From IMG/VR virus record IMGVR_UViG_3300021085_001602, positions 1 to 46,865 of that record: a stretch of DNA of 46,865 nucleotides; one strand, given 5' to 3'. The notes beneath the pieces were generated by a model. The model saw only the letters and a program-made list of their open reading frames with translations, did not search any database and was not told the DNA's origin. Source of the stretch: a virus. Shown in pieces: positions 23,649 to 31,437 of this stretch; within the stretch, counting starts at the first letter, position 1; each line of letters starts with the position of its first letter. The position numbers and the translations under genes were made by a program.

Positions 23649-24080
23649 CTATATTACATCAATAAAGGCCGAAATATCTGATCCATTAAGTTTAAACCAT
23701 GCAGAATCTTCTTGGTCGTAAAATACCATCTTTTTCTTAGTAAAGTAATAAGGCCACTTCATTTGAGAGTCTAATACCAAATACATTTTAGGAGTAGGCT
23801 CAACACTATGACTATAATCATATGCTGTAAATTGTCTTTTAAGTAATTCATTTCCTAAGTATGTTAAGCGAATGCCTTTAGGAACACCATTATCTATTCT
23901 GAAGTTATTAAAGATTTTATATGCTAGTTGTATCCTGCTGTCTTCTAAGAACTGCTCATAAAACTTATTCATTTTATTATATCCAGGTCGCCTGGATTTG
24001 CTTTCCAATAAACCTTCTTCGATAAAAGATATAATTTTATCTAAAATTTGGTATTGTATGTGTTTATTACTTGACGTCAT
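23649..24080 (-). CDS. hypothetical protein, 143 aa
   Basis: The N-terminal half is helical and basic. The C-terminal half is beta-rich with many aromatic residues (MKWPYYFTKKKMVFYDQED). No motif is known to me. Its ATG lies 14 bases inside the end of the upstream 24366 gene, so both are translated from one message, and its stop is at the -35 box of the next promoter. Confidence 0.7.
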   Translation of the reverse strand: MTSSNKHIQYQILDKIISFIEEGLLESKSRRPGYNKMNKFYEQFLEDSRIQLAYKIFNNFRIDNGVPKGIRLTYLGNELLKRQFTAYDYSHSVEPTPKMYLVLDSQMKWPYYFTKKKMVFYDQEDSAWFKLNGSDISAFIDVI

Positions 24081-24366
24081 CTTCAGTAACCACTTTACCT
24101 TCGGTAAGCATGACTACTGTAAATAAGTCTGTTGTAAAAGTTTTATTTAATCGCTCTGCTAAGTTGAAGGCATGTCCACTATTACTAAATGATACTTTCT
24201 TGTATTTAGGCCCTGGATAGGATAAAAGTGTGTGTAAGGTTCTCAAGTTAATTGGTTTACCATCATAAAAAACACTAAAAATGGCATCTGCAGAAAGTAT
24301 TTGTTCTGCTTTATATGTTTGCTTGTTTACTGCTTCTAGTAATATTGTTGGCTTTGGTCTACTCAT
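24067..24366 (-). CDS. hypothetical protein, 99 aa
   Basis: The protein opens with MSRPKPTILLEAVNKQTYKA and has a central YPGPKYKKVSFSNSGHAF. It appears compact and alpha/beta, with no catalytic motif. AGGAG precedes the ATG, and a late-type octamer GATAAATA ends 21 bases upstream. It heads a two-gene unit with the 143-aa gene. The function is unknown. Confidence 0.7.
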   Translation of the reverse strand: MSRPKPTILLEAVNKQTYKAEQILSADAIFSVFYDGKPINLRTLHTLLSYPGPKYKKVSFSNSGHAFNLAERLNKTFTTDLFTVVMLTEGKVVTEDDVK

Positions 24367-24387
24367 ATGTGTATTCTCCTATACACA

Positions 24388-24395
24388 TATTTATC
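24388..24395 (-). promoter_or_regulatory. T4-late-type promoter octamer
   Basis: GATAAATA on the - strand (one mismatch to TATAAATA), in the 61-base gap before the gene starting at 24366. The distance to the ATG leaves room for the AGGAG ribosome site in the leader. Confidence 0.5.
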
Positions 24396-24427
24396 TTTTT
24401 ATGAGATTAAAACAGTTGTTAATACTG

Positions 24428-24874
24428 TTATTTGCCGGGAAGACCTTCTTTAATAAACTCACCAATCTGAGTGATTTCTTTGTCTGAAAGCATTGCGGCT
24501 TGTCCCCACATTAAGGCACTTTGAGCTCCTACAGTACCTTTATCTTTATAGGTGTAAAGTCTATCAGTAATATAATCTGCTGTTTGTCCAGCAAGTTTAG
24601 GTCCTACGCCTCCTCCGCCGTCTGCGCCATGGCATGCGGCACAGCCACTCCATAAACTTCTGATATCGCTAAATGGATCTCCCATTGCTAATGCTCTTTT
24701 ACGTTGCTCTATCTCAGCAGGTGTGCCATATTGCTTTACATACTCTACATAACACTCACCAGTGCAAGAGCTGTTACTTTTACCGCCTGTGTATTCCAAA
24801 GAGGGATAGATTTTTAATCCAAAAAATAAGGCTATCACTAGACAGCCTCCTAATACCATTCCTAATTCTTTCAT
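24428..24874 (-). CDS. membrane-anchored c-type cytochrome
   Basis: A 148-aa protein. Residues 5-25 are an uncleaved-looking hydrophobic anchor (MVLGGCLVIALFFGL), so the domain should face the periplasm. The heme-binding motif CAACH is at 78-82, followed by GADGGGGVGPKLAG, a usual class I cytochrome c loop, and Met122 or Met128 is the likely sixth ligand. A second cysteine pair, CTGEC (37-41), lies before the domain and lacks the His of a heme site. A c-type cytochrome would need the host Ccm system to attach heme. Its start overlaps the glutaredoxin stop. It may alter host respiration during infection, which is inference. Confidence 0.88.
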   Translation of the reverse strand: MKELGMVLGGCLVIALFFGLKIYPSLEYTGGKSNSSCTGECYVEYVKQYGTPAEIEQRKRALAMGDPFSDIRSLWSGCAACHGADGGGGVGPKLAGQTADYITDRLYTYKDKGTVGAQSALMWGQAAMLSDKEITQIGEFIKEGLPGK

Positions 24875-25104
24875 TATTTACTTGCTTCGACTAATGCCTT
24901 AAATTCTGTAAATCCACCAATTTTTTCACCGTCAACAATTATTTGAGGGAATGTTCTAGCACCTGGAAATGTTTCCATTAATGCTTCTCTATCAAAATCT
25001 TCATCTAACATTTTGTATGTTAGTTCGTGTCCTTCTCTTTCTGCTAGTGCTTTTGCTTGTACACAGAACGGACATTGTGGTTTGCTATATATTTCTACTT
25101 TCAT
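24874..25104 (-). CDS. glutaredoxin
   Basis: A 76-aa protein with the active site CPFC (residues 11-14), the cis-Pro TFPQI (about 51-55) and the glutathione-binding GG (about 63-64). This is a full-length small dithiol glutaredoxin. T4-type phages carry such proteins as reductants for ribonucleotide reductase. Here it directly precedes, and overlaps, the cytochrome c gene, so it could also serve redox balance. The cold-shock-like gene ends only two bases upstream of its start. Confidence 0.93.
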   Translation of the reverse strand: MKVEIYSKPQCPFCVQAKALAEREGHELTYKMLDEDFDREALMETFPGARTFPQIIVDGEKIGGFTEFKALVEASK

Positions 25105-25106
25105 TA

Positions 25107-25319
25107 TTATATTTTTATCCTAGGTGTTAAATCACATGTTGATTTTATCTCCATACCATTAACTTCTGTATCGAACTCAACTTCCATTCCAGCACTAAGT
25201 ACTGAAGGAGGAGTTGGACTTGTAATGTGATGTCTTTTTAAATAGACGTTTGATTTACCAGCACTTATTACACCGTAGTTTTTCCTGCTGTTCCAAAAAT
25301 TAATTGTACCTGTTTTCAT
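25107..25319 (-). CDS. cold-shock-domain-like protein, 70 aa
   Basis: TGTINFWNSRKNYGVISAG matches the first strands of CspA-type proteins (GTVKFFN..KGYGFI), and MEVEFDTEVNGMEIKS matches the end. The RNP1 motif is changed (KNYGVI instead of KGYGFI) and RNP2 (NVYLKRHHI) is partly kept, so single-stranded nucleic acid binding is likely but not certain. It is part of the run of overlapping genes leading to glutaredoxin and cytochrome c. Confidence 0.75.
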   Translation of the reverse strand: MKTGTINFWNSRKNYGVISAGKSNVYLKRHHITSPTPPSVLSAGMEVEFDTEVNGMEIKSTCDLTPRIKI

Positions 25320-25323
25320 GCTT

Positions 25324-25611
25324 TTATTTATGTATATCGATTGACAACTTTACTATAATAAGGTCTATCTGGCTCTCAAATGATAAAACCATATTTTGTT
25401 TCTCATACCACTGATCTGAATGATAATTCATATCCTTATGTGGCTTAAAATGCCAACCCCACTTTGCTCTACATATATTATGTATAACAGGTATATGCCC
25501 CATGGAGAGTCCATATACTGGAGTTATCCAGTTATGTCTAAATATTTTATTGTATCCACAATCATCGGGTAATTGGAAATCGTCACTTACTTTCAAACTT
25601 GCCACCATCAA
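25324..25611 (-). CDS. hypothetical protein, 95 aa
   Basis: A Trp/His/Cys-rich sequence (CRAKWGWHFKPHKDMNYHS) lies in the middle, followed by a predicted amphipathic segment (SFESQIDLIIVKLSIDI). The Met at position 2 (25608) is an alternative start. The spaced Cys and His residues could bind a metal, but no known motif fits. It overlaps the small gene at 25583. Confidence 0.65.
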   Translation of the reverse strand: MMVASLKVSDDFQLPDDCGYNKIFRHNWITPVYGLSMGHIPVIHNICRAKWGWHFKPHKDMNYHSDQWYEKQNMVLSFESQIDLIIVKLSIDIHK

Positions 25612-25759
25612 AATCTATATTAATAGGCGCAGAGTTATTAGATTGTTCAGGAAGTTGATTTAATATATCTGACAGGTACTTTACGTTAATTGTAAATTCC
25701 TGATTACCGCTTTCCTTTAGGTTTTTAAGATGTAACTTCAGTTTTTCCAGTTCGTTCAT
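25583..25759 (-). CDS. small hypothetical protein, 58 aa
   Basis: The frame starts at ATG 25759 with AGGAAG six bases before it, and ends with TGA at 25585-25583. The product has two helices (LEKLKLHLKNL and VKYLSDILNQL) and an acidic tail. It overlaps the upstream 182-aa gene by 35 bases and the downstream gene by 29, which is unusual but fits the compact layout of this run. The function is unknown. Confidence 0.68.
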   Translation of the reverse strand: MNELEKLKLHLKNLKESGNQEFTINVKYLSDILNQLPEQSNNSAPINIDFDGGKFESK

Positions 25760-26273
25760 CTAACTTCCTTTCTTTGTTAATCTTTTTAAGAATAACTTTA
25801 CACTCGTCCTCAGTTTTATAGGGACCTCTAAATCCGTATTTAATTAGAGTACTGTATTTAGGACCATGTCCATGTTTCCAACATTTATCAAAGTTTATGC
25901 AATACCAACCTGCCGCATAATATATGTCGCTGTCAGGAGTTTTAGTGTATAAAGGAACATCAGGGTCATAGTTAGGCTCACCTGGATCTAAAGGATAAGG
26001 AGTTTCATAATCTACAAGGTGCCCTTTGATATAAAATGCTTCAGGCTCTGTCATTGAGTCAGTAATCTGCTCATTAAAGATATCTGCATTACCAAAAAAC
26101 TGTTCTACTTCTTCTTCGTTATCTAAAGAAATACCTTTAGAACCATTAATATAGAAAAAATGATTTTGCACATCTTTATTAAGTATGCCTAATTTATTTT
26201 TTCCTTGTCGTACAAGCCATGCTACATCTGATATTTGCTGTAGCGATGCTTTTTTTCCTTTATCTTTTACCAT
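25725..26273 (-). CDS. hypothetical protein, 182 aa
   Basis: The basic N-terminus is followed by a beta-rich region with several Pro-, Tyr- and Asp-rich loops, and a central YYAAGWYCINFDKCWKHGHG that contains two Cys and two His residues. This may be a small metal site. GGAG precedes the ATG. It lies directly after the 80-aa gene with a 7-base overlap, downstream of the exonuclease. No family was recognised. Confidence 0.7.
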   Translation of the reverse strand: MVKDKGKKASLQQISDVAWLVRQGKNKLGILNKDVQNHFFYINGSKGISLDNEEEVEQFFGNADIFNEQITDSMTEPEAFYIKGHLVDYETPYPLDPGEPNYDPDVPLYTKTPDSDIYYAAGWYCINFDKCWKHGHGPKYSTLIKYGFRGPYKTEDECKVILKKINKERKLDERTGKTEVTS

Positions 26274-26509
26274 GCTTTATTCTCCTTGTTTCCATAGTCT
26301 TCATCTTTACCAACTACAACTCCACCTATGGAATAAAGTTGTTTATTAGGTTCTCCTTTATCATTTTTAAATAATTCAGGACAAACATCTGTTCTCATTT
26401 GCCTATATACTTTGTCCTGATCTGGACTAGTATATATCCAATACGGCTTTTTAGGCCAATCTAAACAAATTCTTTTCATTGCTTCTTCTACAGGATCAGG
26501 CTTTGCCAT
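26267..26509 (-). CDS. hypothetical protein, 80 aa
   Basis: A short protein with many charged residues and the stretch WPKKPYWIYTSPDQDKVYRQM. GGAGTT lies before its ATG, inside the end of the exonuclease gene (14-base overlap). It may be translated together with the exonuclease. The function is unknown. Confidence 0.68.
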   Translation of the reverse strand: MAKPDPVEEAMKRICLDWPKKPYWIYTSPDQDKVYRQMRTDVCPELFKNDKGEPNKQLYSIGGVVVGKDEDYGNKENKAW

Positions 26510-27488
26510 TCATAAACTCCGCATAGTCTCCTGGATTTTGGCTCATACGTTCTAAGTTCCATTTAGCACAGAACTTCATAAAATATATCCCAACTTGTTG
26601 TTTAGGTTCTTGTTCTTTTGCTTCATCTATTCTTGCTTTGCACTCTGCTTTAACTTCGTCAGGTTGCATAGTTAAGTCTATTAAAATCTTATTGCGTTCA
26701 AAATCATCTTTAACTCTATGTTCTTCTTCCTCATGATCTACCCAACGTTGTAGCATAAAGTTGTTATAATTATAACCGCCTGTGTGTCTATCTTCATATG
26801 CTTCTGTAATTCCTGTCTTGTTTTTAGTACCTTTTAGTCTAGCACCAGGATATGCACTAAACACATTATCACTGCTGTCTCCTCTAACACACTTTTCAAA
26901 CAATACCCATTCAGGAATAACCGGAGTTTTTACTTCATTAGTCTTTTTATCTACAACCCATTCGCCTGTCTTTGCATTTTTAAACCCTTCAAGACTAACT
27001 ATTTGGTCTGTTGTGCCGTTATACTGCGTGACATTAGGTGCTAAGAGCTGATAAAAGTCACTATCTGTACTAATTATAACATGGTTGTCTTCAGGATGTT
27101 GTTGTATCCATGTAGCAATTAAGTCATCTGCTTCTGCATTAGGCTGTTGTATTACACTACAATTTGTACGTTTATCTAAAAACTCTACCATGTCATTGTA
27201 AGACTCAAAAAACAATTCGTCATCTTCTTGTTCTCTGACACTTCTTTTATCCATTGTAACTTTTCTGTTTGCTTTGTAAGGCGTATAAAAGTCCTTACGC
27301 CATGAACGACCTTCTAAACACATAACAACATGATCACCATCAAAGTCTTTCCAAACTTTTTTAATACTGTTAAACATAATATGCATTGCCATACCAACTC
27401 GCATGTCAATATCTCTTCCACCGCCAACATGTTTGGCACGGAAGAACATGTTTAAACTATCTACCAATATGTATGTCTTTTTATCCAT
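26496..27488 (-). CDS. rnh: T4-type RNase H / 5'-3' exonuclease
   Basis: A 330-aa protein of the FEN-1/T4 RNase H class. Recognisable parts are ILVDSLNMFFRAKH at the N-terminus (metal-binding Asp), RKDFYTPYKANR, the acidic block QPNAEADDLIATW, DSDFYQLL, and KCVRGDSSDNVF. These supply most of the conserved acidic residues that hold two metal ions. In T4 the enzyme removes RNA primers during lagging-strand replication. It starts at a TAATG joint with the upstream 82-aa gene. The middle has an insertion rich in charged residues (about 210-250). Confidence 0.88.
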   Translation of the reverse strand: MDKKTYILVDSLNMFFRAKHVGGGRDIDMRVGMAMHIMFNSIKKVWKDFDGDHVVMCLEGRSWRKDFYTPYKANRKVTMDKRSVREQEDDELFFESYNDMVEFLDKRTNCSVIQQPNAEADDLIATWIQQHPEDNHVIISTDSDFYQLLAPNVTQYNGTTDQIVSLEGFKNAKTGEWVVDKKTNEVKTPVIPEWVLFEKCVRGDSSDNVFSAYPGARLKGTKNKTGITEAYEDRHTGGYNYNNFMLQRWVDHEEEEHRVKDDFERNKILIDLTMQPDEVKAECKARIDEAKEQEPKQQVGIYFMKFCAKWNLERMSQNPGDYAEFMNGKA

Positions 27489-27729
27489 TATTTAATCCTA
27501 AGTCGTCATTTATTATAGCATCAAAAGGCGATTCTTTCAAGTGTTTTTCTCTATTTTTTTCAAAATCTCTTGTTAAATCGTATTTTAAATGTTTACGGAA
27601 GTTAGCCAATATATATTCTATCTCTGCAGGTGTAAACTCTGCTAATTGAGATTCAACTATTGGCTCTATTGACTTAACTAGGATCGCTAATTTCGTCTTC
27701 GCCTGTGTCTCCATCTGTTCTGATGACAT
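27481..27729 (-). CDS. hypothetical protein, 82 aa
   Basis: The protein is all-helical and charged, with FTPAEIEYILANFRKHLKYD in the middle. A strong GGAGG lies five bases before the ATG at 27729, inside the end of the upstream gene (56-base overlap). No motif was recognised. Its end joins the exonuclease at TAATG. Confidence 0.7.
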   Translation of the reverse strand: MSSEQMETQAKTKLAILVKSIEPIVESQLAEFTPAEIEYILANFRKHLKYDLTRDFEKNREKHLKESPFDAIINDDLGLNNG

Positions 27730-28198
27730 CAGTTCCTCCTTGTTCTTGTAGACCGTAATCTTGATCTTGTATTTCTTGTACTAAAACTGTTCTGCATACA
27801 TCATTAAACCATTTGTTCACAACTGCTTCATCATTTTCAGCAGTATATCCATTCTCATGTAAAAATGCAACAAAGTGATCATTCCAATCAAGTTCCATAT
27901 ACCCTGCTTTTGCATTTTCAGGATTGACATCTAATTTAAGAACATTAATATATGGTTCCTTTTTAATTTCAGCAACTGCTTTTTCATGTTCATATTTTCC
28001 AATATCACCATTTTTAAGTTGTACATCTAGTTTAGCAATTTCTTTATCTGTATCGCTATCAGCATTTAAAGTTGCTAATACTTCTTCTAGCTCGTTACCT
28101 TCATAATAATATTCTGCTTCTGCTATTGCACGAGTCTTACCCTTAAGACCCCAACTAGCAGGCATCATACTAAAAGGTAATTTAGTTTTCTTCGTCAT
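27674..28198 (-). CDS. hypothetical protein, 174 aa
   Basis: Taken from the ATG at 28198, because GAGG with a six-base A run precedes it. A start at 28213 adds five residues. The first part (FSMMPASWGLKGKTRAIAEA) is followed by a helical charged region and then an acidic tail. The sequence ELDWNDHFVAFLHENGYTAEN looks like a small helical domain. No function is visible. It overlaps genes on both sides. Confidence 0.7.
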   Translation of the reverse strand: MTKKTKLPFSMMPASWGLKGKTRAIAEAEYYYEGNELEEVLATLNADSDTDKEIAKLDVQLKNGDIGKYEHEKAVAEIKKEPYINVLKLDVNPENAKAGYMELDWNDHFVAFLHENGYTAENDEAVVNKWFNDVCRTVLVQEIQDQDYGLQEQGGTDVIRTDGDTGEDEISDPS

Positions 28199-28637
28199 TT
28201 TTTTCCTCCTCAATGATCTCGTAAATTGCTTTTATTGTACAAGGCATACCTGCTCTACCAAAACTAATTGGTATAAAAGCATCTCCTCTTCTTAATGTGA
28301 CTGTATATTTGCTTAAAGATCCAAAACTTTTAAATCCTAAATTATTTGCAAATGCCAGTTCAAAACAATTATTATAAAAATGTACTTCTACAGTTTTTTT
28401 CTTTAACCTTAAAGTCAATGTATTATTTTCTTTATTATAAGAACTTCCTCTAATATCATTTACTCTAATTCCATCTATTTTAGTATCTGATTTATAAATT
28501 GCGTGTCCATCAAATGTATGTCCTACAATTTCTTCATCTGCTTTTGTTTCAAATGCTACCATTATAAAGAACATTACAAGTGCCACTATTAAAAAAGGGC
28601 TCATATTAATTAAAAAGTTTTTATCGTGTTCGTTCAT
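28182..28637 (-). CDS. membrane-anchored or secreted hypothetical protein (DUF6491-like?)
   Basis: A 151-aa protein. Residues 10-28 are hydrophobic (MSPFLIVALVMFFIMVAF), giving a signal anchor with the rest outside the cytoplasm. The body has a pattern of short strands with a conserved-looking NNCFELAFANNLGF, then GDAFIPISF and PCTIKAIYEI near the end. That last combination, two Cys flanking a basic 'RRGD', resembles DUF6491-type periplasmic proteins. The match is from memory and not checked. Function unknown. Confidence 0.6.
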   Translation of the reverse strand: MNEHDKNFLINMSPFLIVALVMFFIMVAFETKADEEIVGHTFDGHAIYKSDTKIDGIRVNDIRGSSYNKENNTLTLRLKKKTVEVHFYNNCFELAFANNLGFKSFGSLSKYTVTLRRGDAFIPISFGRAGMPCTIKAIYEIIEEEKNDEEN

Positions 28638-28638
28638 A

Positions 28639-29538
28639 TTATTTTCCTATAGCATTACCATATATATGTACATGGACTCTGCTTGTATATCTATAGCCAC
28701 GTTGTATTGCCTCATCGGCTATAGTGGCTTCAGTTTGTACTAATCCTTCAAAGGTGCCGCCAACTCCCATAATCCATACAGGGAAGTTACAGCCGGCATC
28801 TCTAAATAATTTTGTGTTCTCTTCAACTTCTTTCCAACTCTCATCTGTGCCATTAACTACAAATTTAAGTTGTCCATGTGGACTTACTTCTGCATATCTA
28901 CCAATTACTTCTGGCTTGATTGCTTTCTTACTCTTTTCACCAGCAGTTGCCCATAATTTAGGACTTAAACTCCAGTACCATTCTCTACCGTCTGCCCAAT
29001 TAGAATATTCACGTTGTATCCATTCAGCAAACTCATCTGTTATAGGCTTAGTACCATTTGTTTCTACAGTAACATTCATAGGCTGATTCTTTCTGCGTTT
29101 AAACTCTTCAACAATGTTTATCATACCAGGTTGTGTATTTTTAAGCATTGGCTCGCCACCTGTAAACACCATATGTGATGCTTGTCCAGTTGCTGGATGT
29201 ACAAATTGGGAGTGCGGCAGAAGAGCTGTAAGTTCGTCTACTGCCTCCTCCACCGTCTTATCTGTAATTAAGTGCTTATACTTTTTACTCCAAGTATAAC
29301 TGCTATCACAACCTTTTTCAAATACAGGCAAGTCAAATACATTGTCTATATGTGTAATGTCTATTGTTTCATATGGTAATTCATATGTACTAGGGTCTGT
29401 AGGATCTGTCTGCCCAAACCCATTACATTGTAAATTACACAGGAAAAACCTCATCCACAAACTAGGAATGCCAACATACTGGCCCTCACCTTGTGCTGAG
29501 TAAAATGTTTCGCTATATTTTAAATCAGTTGATTTCAT
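28639..29538 (-). CDS. queE: 7-carboxy-7-deazaguanine synthase (QueE)
   Basis: A 299-aa protein. The N-terminus YSETFYSAQGEGQYVGIPS is the QueE signature, and MVFTGGEPML and later VETNGT match the SAM-binding motifs. The cluster cysteines are C34 and C38 (LCNLQC), but the expected third Cys two residues on is replaced by G-F-G. The next Cys, in GCDS, is C77, 38 residues further. QueE turns 6-carboxytetrahydropterin into 7-carboxy-7-deazaguanine. The D-S after C77 fits the CD[T/S] ending of normal QueE, so the insertion lies inside the cluster loop. It sits with FolE and QueD on the same strand. Confidence 0.88.
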   Translation of the reverse strand: MKSTDLKYSETFYSAQGEGQYVGIPSLWMRFFLCNLQCNGFGQTDPTDPSTYELPYETIDITHIDNVFDLPVFEKGCDSSYTWSKKYKHLITDKTVEEAVDELTALLPHSQFVHPATGQASHMVFTGGEPMLKNTQPGMINIVEEFKRRKNQPMNVTVETNGTKPITDEFAEWIQREYSNWADGREWYWSLSPKLWATAGEKSKKAIKPEVIGRYAEVSPHGQLKFVVNGTDESWKEVEENTKLFRDAGCNFPVWIMGVGGTFEGLVQTEATIADEAIQRGYRYTSRVHVHIYGNAIGK

Positions 29539-30031
29539 CCTCTTCCTTAAGAAAATTTACAAATTCCTGTTTATCAAATTCTCCATCTACAATATCCATT
29601 ATAGCATCATATACAATACAATGCAAGTCACTACTCTCATATCCTACACTACCATTTAAGTCATCTTCAAATGATTCAATAGCACACATTCTAAAACCTT
29701 TGTCATATAAAATGTTGAAGTCATCTTCATTTTGTAAAAATACTTTTCCATACTGTATTGTTTTAAGGAAAAATGTATCTGACATCATGCTTGTTTCTAT
29801 AGTAAGTTGTCCTATATCACTACTACCGTTTGTAAGTGATAAATGTACACCAGCATCTACATTATCTAAGTCTGCTACGCAATCTATACACTCAATTACT
29901 TCGTGTTTGGTAAGGGGATACCTATTACATATCCATTCCATACTCATTCTATCACAGACAGAAGCAGTTACTTCCCTTACAGGAACAGCAACTTTACCTA
30001 CAACTAAATGGCCGTTACGAGTATCAATCAT
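29525..30031 (-). CDS. hypothetical protein, 168 aa
   Basis: A beta-rich N-terminal half (GHLVVGKVAVPVREVTASVC) with Cys residues in WICNRYP and ECIDCVADL, and an acidic helical C-terminus. The Cys residues do not form a known zinc motif. It lies between folE and queE and overlaps the queE start by 14 bases, so it may belong to the deazaguanine unit, but no role is evident. The TAAATA just before its ATG is the end of folE and not a promoter. Confidence 0.65.
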   Translation of the reverse strand: MIDTRNGHLVVGKVAVPVREVTASVCDRMSMEWICNRYPLTKHEVIECIDCVADLDNVDAGVHLSLTNGSSDIGQLTIETSMMSDTFFLKTIQYGKVFLQNEDDFNILYDKGFRMCAIESFEDDLNGSVGYESSDLHCIVYDAIMDIVDGEFDKQEFVNFLKEEDEIN

Positions 30032-30034
30032 TAT

Positions 30035-30724
30035 TTATGTACCACAAGAATGTTGTTGCTGTAGTTTAATATTATCAAAAAACTCTTTCTTAGTACTTTG
30101 ATCTTCCATAAATCTACCTTCTAAAACAGTTGTTTGTGTTAAACTGCTATGTGCTAATACACCTCTGTTCTCTACGCAACCATGTGTTGCTTGTATGTAT
30201 ACACCTAAATTTACACTACCTGTTGCTTTTTTAATTTCTCTAGCAATATCATTTGCAAGTTCTTCTTGTAATGTACCACGTCTAGCACACCATTGTGCAA
30301 TTCTAGTATACTTAGAAAGCCCTATAAGAGTTTCTCCTGCAATAATACCTATGTATGCAGTACCTTTAACTGGCTGATGATGGTGCGAACACATACTTAG
30401 TATTTCACTTCTCACAACCAACATGCCTTTATAACCTTCTTCTATATCATTAGGAAATGCTGTAGCATTAGGCATGTTATTGTATCTGCCCCACATAAGC
30501 TCATTAATATACATCTTAGCAAGACGTCTAGCAGTACCTTGACTGTTGGGATCATTAAACCTATCAATAATTAGTGTGTCTAAAATACCTTCAAAATGCG
30601 GAATAAGTTCTTCAATCAACTGTTGATCATCACCTTCATCCATAAACTCAGAAACATTATCACTAGCCCAATACTTATGACCTGCTTCTTTAATTCTTTT
30701 AGTTATTTTTTCACTAACTTTCAT
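30035..30724 (-). CDS. folE: GTP cyclohydrolase I (FolE)
   Basis: A 229-aa protein with the family signatures CSHHHQP (zinc-binding His and Cys), GLSKYTRIAQWCARR, and ATHGCVENRGV with the second zinc Cys. The enzyme converts GTP to dihydroneopterin triphosphate, the first step to queuosine-type bases (and to folate). Together with queD and queE here it supports phage 7-deazaguanine synthesis. Its ATG lies inside the end of the coiled-coil gene (11-base overlap). The length is typical. Confidence 0.93.
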   Translation of the reverse strand: MKVSEKITKRIKEAGHKYWASDNVSEFMDEGDDQQLIEELIPHFEGILDTLIIDRFNDPNSQGTARRLAKMYINELMWGRYNNMPNATAFPNDIEEGYKGMLVVRSEILSMCSHHHQPVKGTAYIGIIAGETLIGLSKYTRIAQWCARRGTLQEELANDIAREIKKATGSVNLGVYIQATHGCVENRGVLAHSSLTQTTVLEGRFMEDQSTKKEFFDNIKLQQQHSCGT

Positions 30725-30914
30725 CTTCCATTTCCTTAATTTTATTTTTTAACTCTTCTATTTCTCTTTTAAGAGATAGTTTTTCATACTTCTCTTGCCT
30801 TACCTTGTCATCACTATCATGATGTTCCCAATGCCTTGTAATTTTCTTATCTAGTTCTCGGTGTATGTCTTCCAAATGGTTTAAATGATTTGTTAGACTT
30901 TGTACCGTACTCAC
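30714..30914 (-). CDS. small coiled-coil protein, YdcH/DUF465-like
   Basis: The GTG at 30914 was chosen (66 aa), because it forms a GTGA joint with the stop of the upstream phosphoribosyltransferase and has GAGGAG eight bases before it. GTGs at 30920 and 30923 are too close to that site. The product is one long heptad-like helix (LTNHLNHLEDIHRELDKKI, later KLSLKREIEELKNKIKEME). This is the length and pattern of YdcH-type proteins, whose role is unknown. Confidence 0.68.
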   Translation of the reverse strand: MSTVQSLTNHLNHLEDIHRELDKKITRHWEHHDSDDKVRQEKYEKLSLKREIEELKNKIKEMEDES

Positions 30915-31402
30915 TTCCACCACTCCTCATAAGGAAATACAATCCATTTTTCTTCTTCTGGAGTAACTACATTACCTGTAAAACTTACATGCTCAAATGC
31001 ACTACTCTCTTTATCAAATAGTGTAGCATACTTTATGCCTTCATGCAATGCCAATAGGTTATTATTTTCTTGTGAGTCCCATAAGTCAACTACACCTTTA
31101 ATACCATTTAAAGTATGCCCTGAATCATTTATGTCATCAACAAGTAAAATATCATCACTACTGTATTTAGACAAAATTGTCTCCAACCTAGTGGATTCCT
31201 TGATCATTTCATGATCTCTAGTTTGCCATTCAAAGCCATGGAAAGGAACTTCAAAGTAGTGACTTAGCATTACGCCCATTACATAGGCTCCTCTGCCAGG
31301 CCCAATTACTACATCAGGTTTAAAGCCACTTACATGGATTTGTCTTGTTATTTCGCTTAAATCTTTTTCAAGATCTGTGTTAGAATAGTATAGTTTTGCC
31401 AT
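30911..31402 (-). CDS. phosphoribosyltransferase
   Basis: A 163-aa protein with the PRPP-binding motif LLVDDINDSGHT (86-97) and an N-terminal GPGRGAYVMGVML loop, as in xanthine-guanine/hypoxanthine phosphoribosyltransferases. The purine (or deazapurine) preference cannot be read. It heads the unit that continues with the coiled-coil gene and folE, so it may help salvage purines for the phage. Its -10 box ends six bases before the ATG, so the message is probably leaderless and no ribosome site is visible. Confidence 0.85.
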   Translation of the reverse strand: MAKLYYSNTDLEKDLSEITRQIHVSGFKPDVVIGPGRGAYVMGVMLSHYFEVPFHGFEWQTRDHEMIKESTRLETILSKYSSDDILLVDDINDSGHTLNGIKGVVDLWDSQENNNLLALHEGIKYATLFDKESSAFEHVSFTGNVVTPEEEKWIVFPYEEWWK

Positions 31403-31408
31403 AATGTT

Positions 31409-31436
31409 ATTATAGCAGAAAAGAGTATTAAGTCAA
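31409..31436 (-). promoter_or_regulatory. sigma70-type promoter abutting the phosphoribosyltransferase ATG
   Basis: TTGACT (31436-31431), a 16-base spacer and TATAAT (31414-31409) on the - strand, then AACATT and the ATG at 31402. Transcription should start at or within a base of the ATG. Confidence 0.82.
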
Positions 31437-31437
31437 G

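Noticed and set aside
25320-25330. ATAAATA sequence just before the cold-shock-like gene on the - strand
   Set aside because: It is the end of the preceding coding sequence (His-Lys-stop) and co-directional overlap explains expression.
30032-30039. CATAAATA octamer directly before the ATG at 30031 on the - strand
   Set aside because: These bases are the final codons and stop of folE, with no space between octamer and ATG; taken as coincidence.
29493-30101. + strand frame of 202 residues, Ser/Leu-rich
   Set aside because: Antisense of the 168-aa gene and of the ends of queE and folE; no ribosome site.
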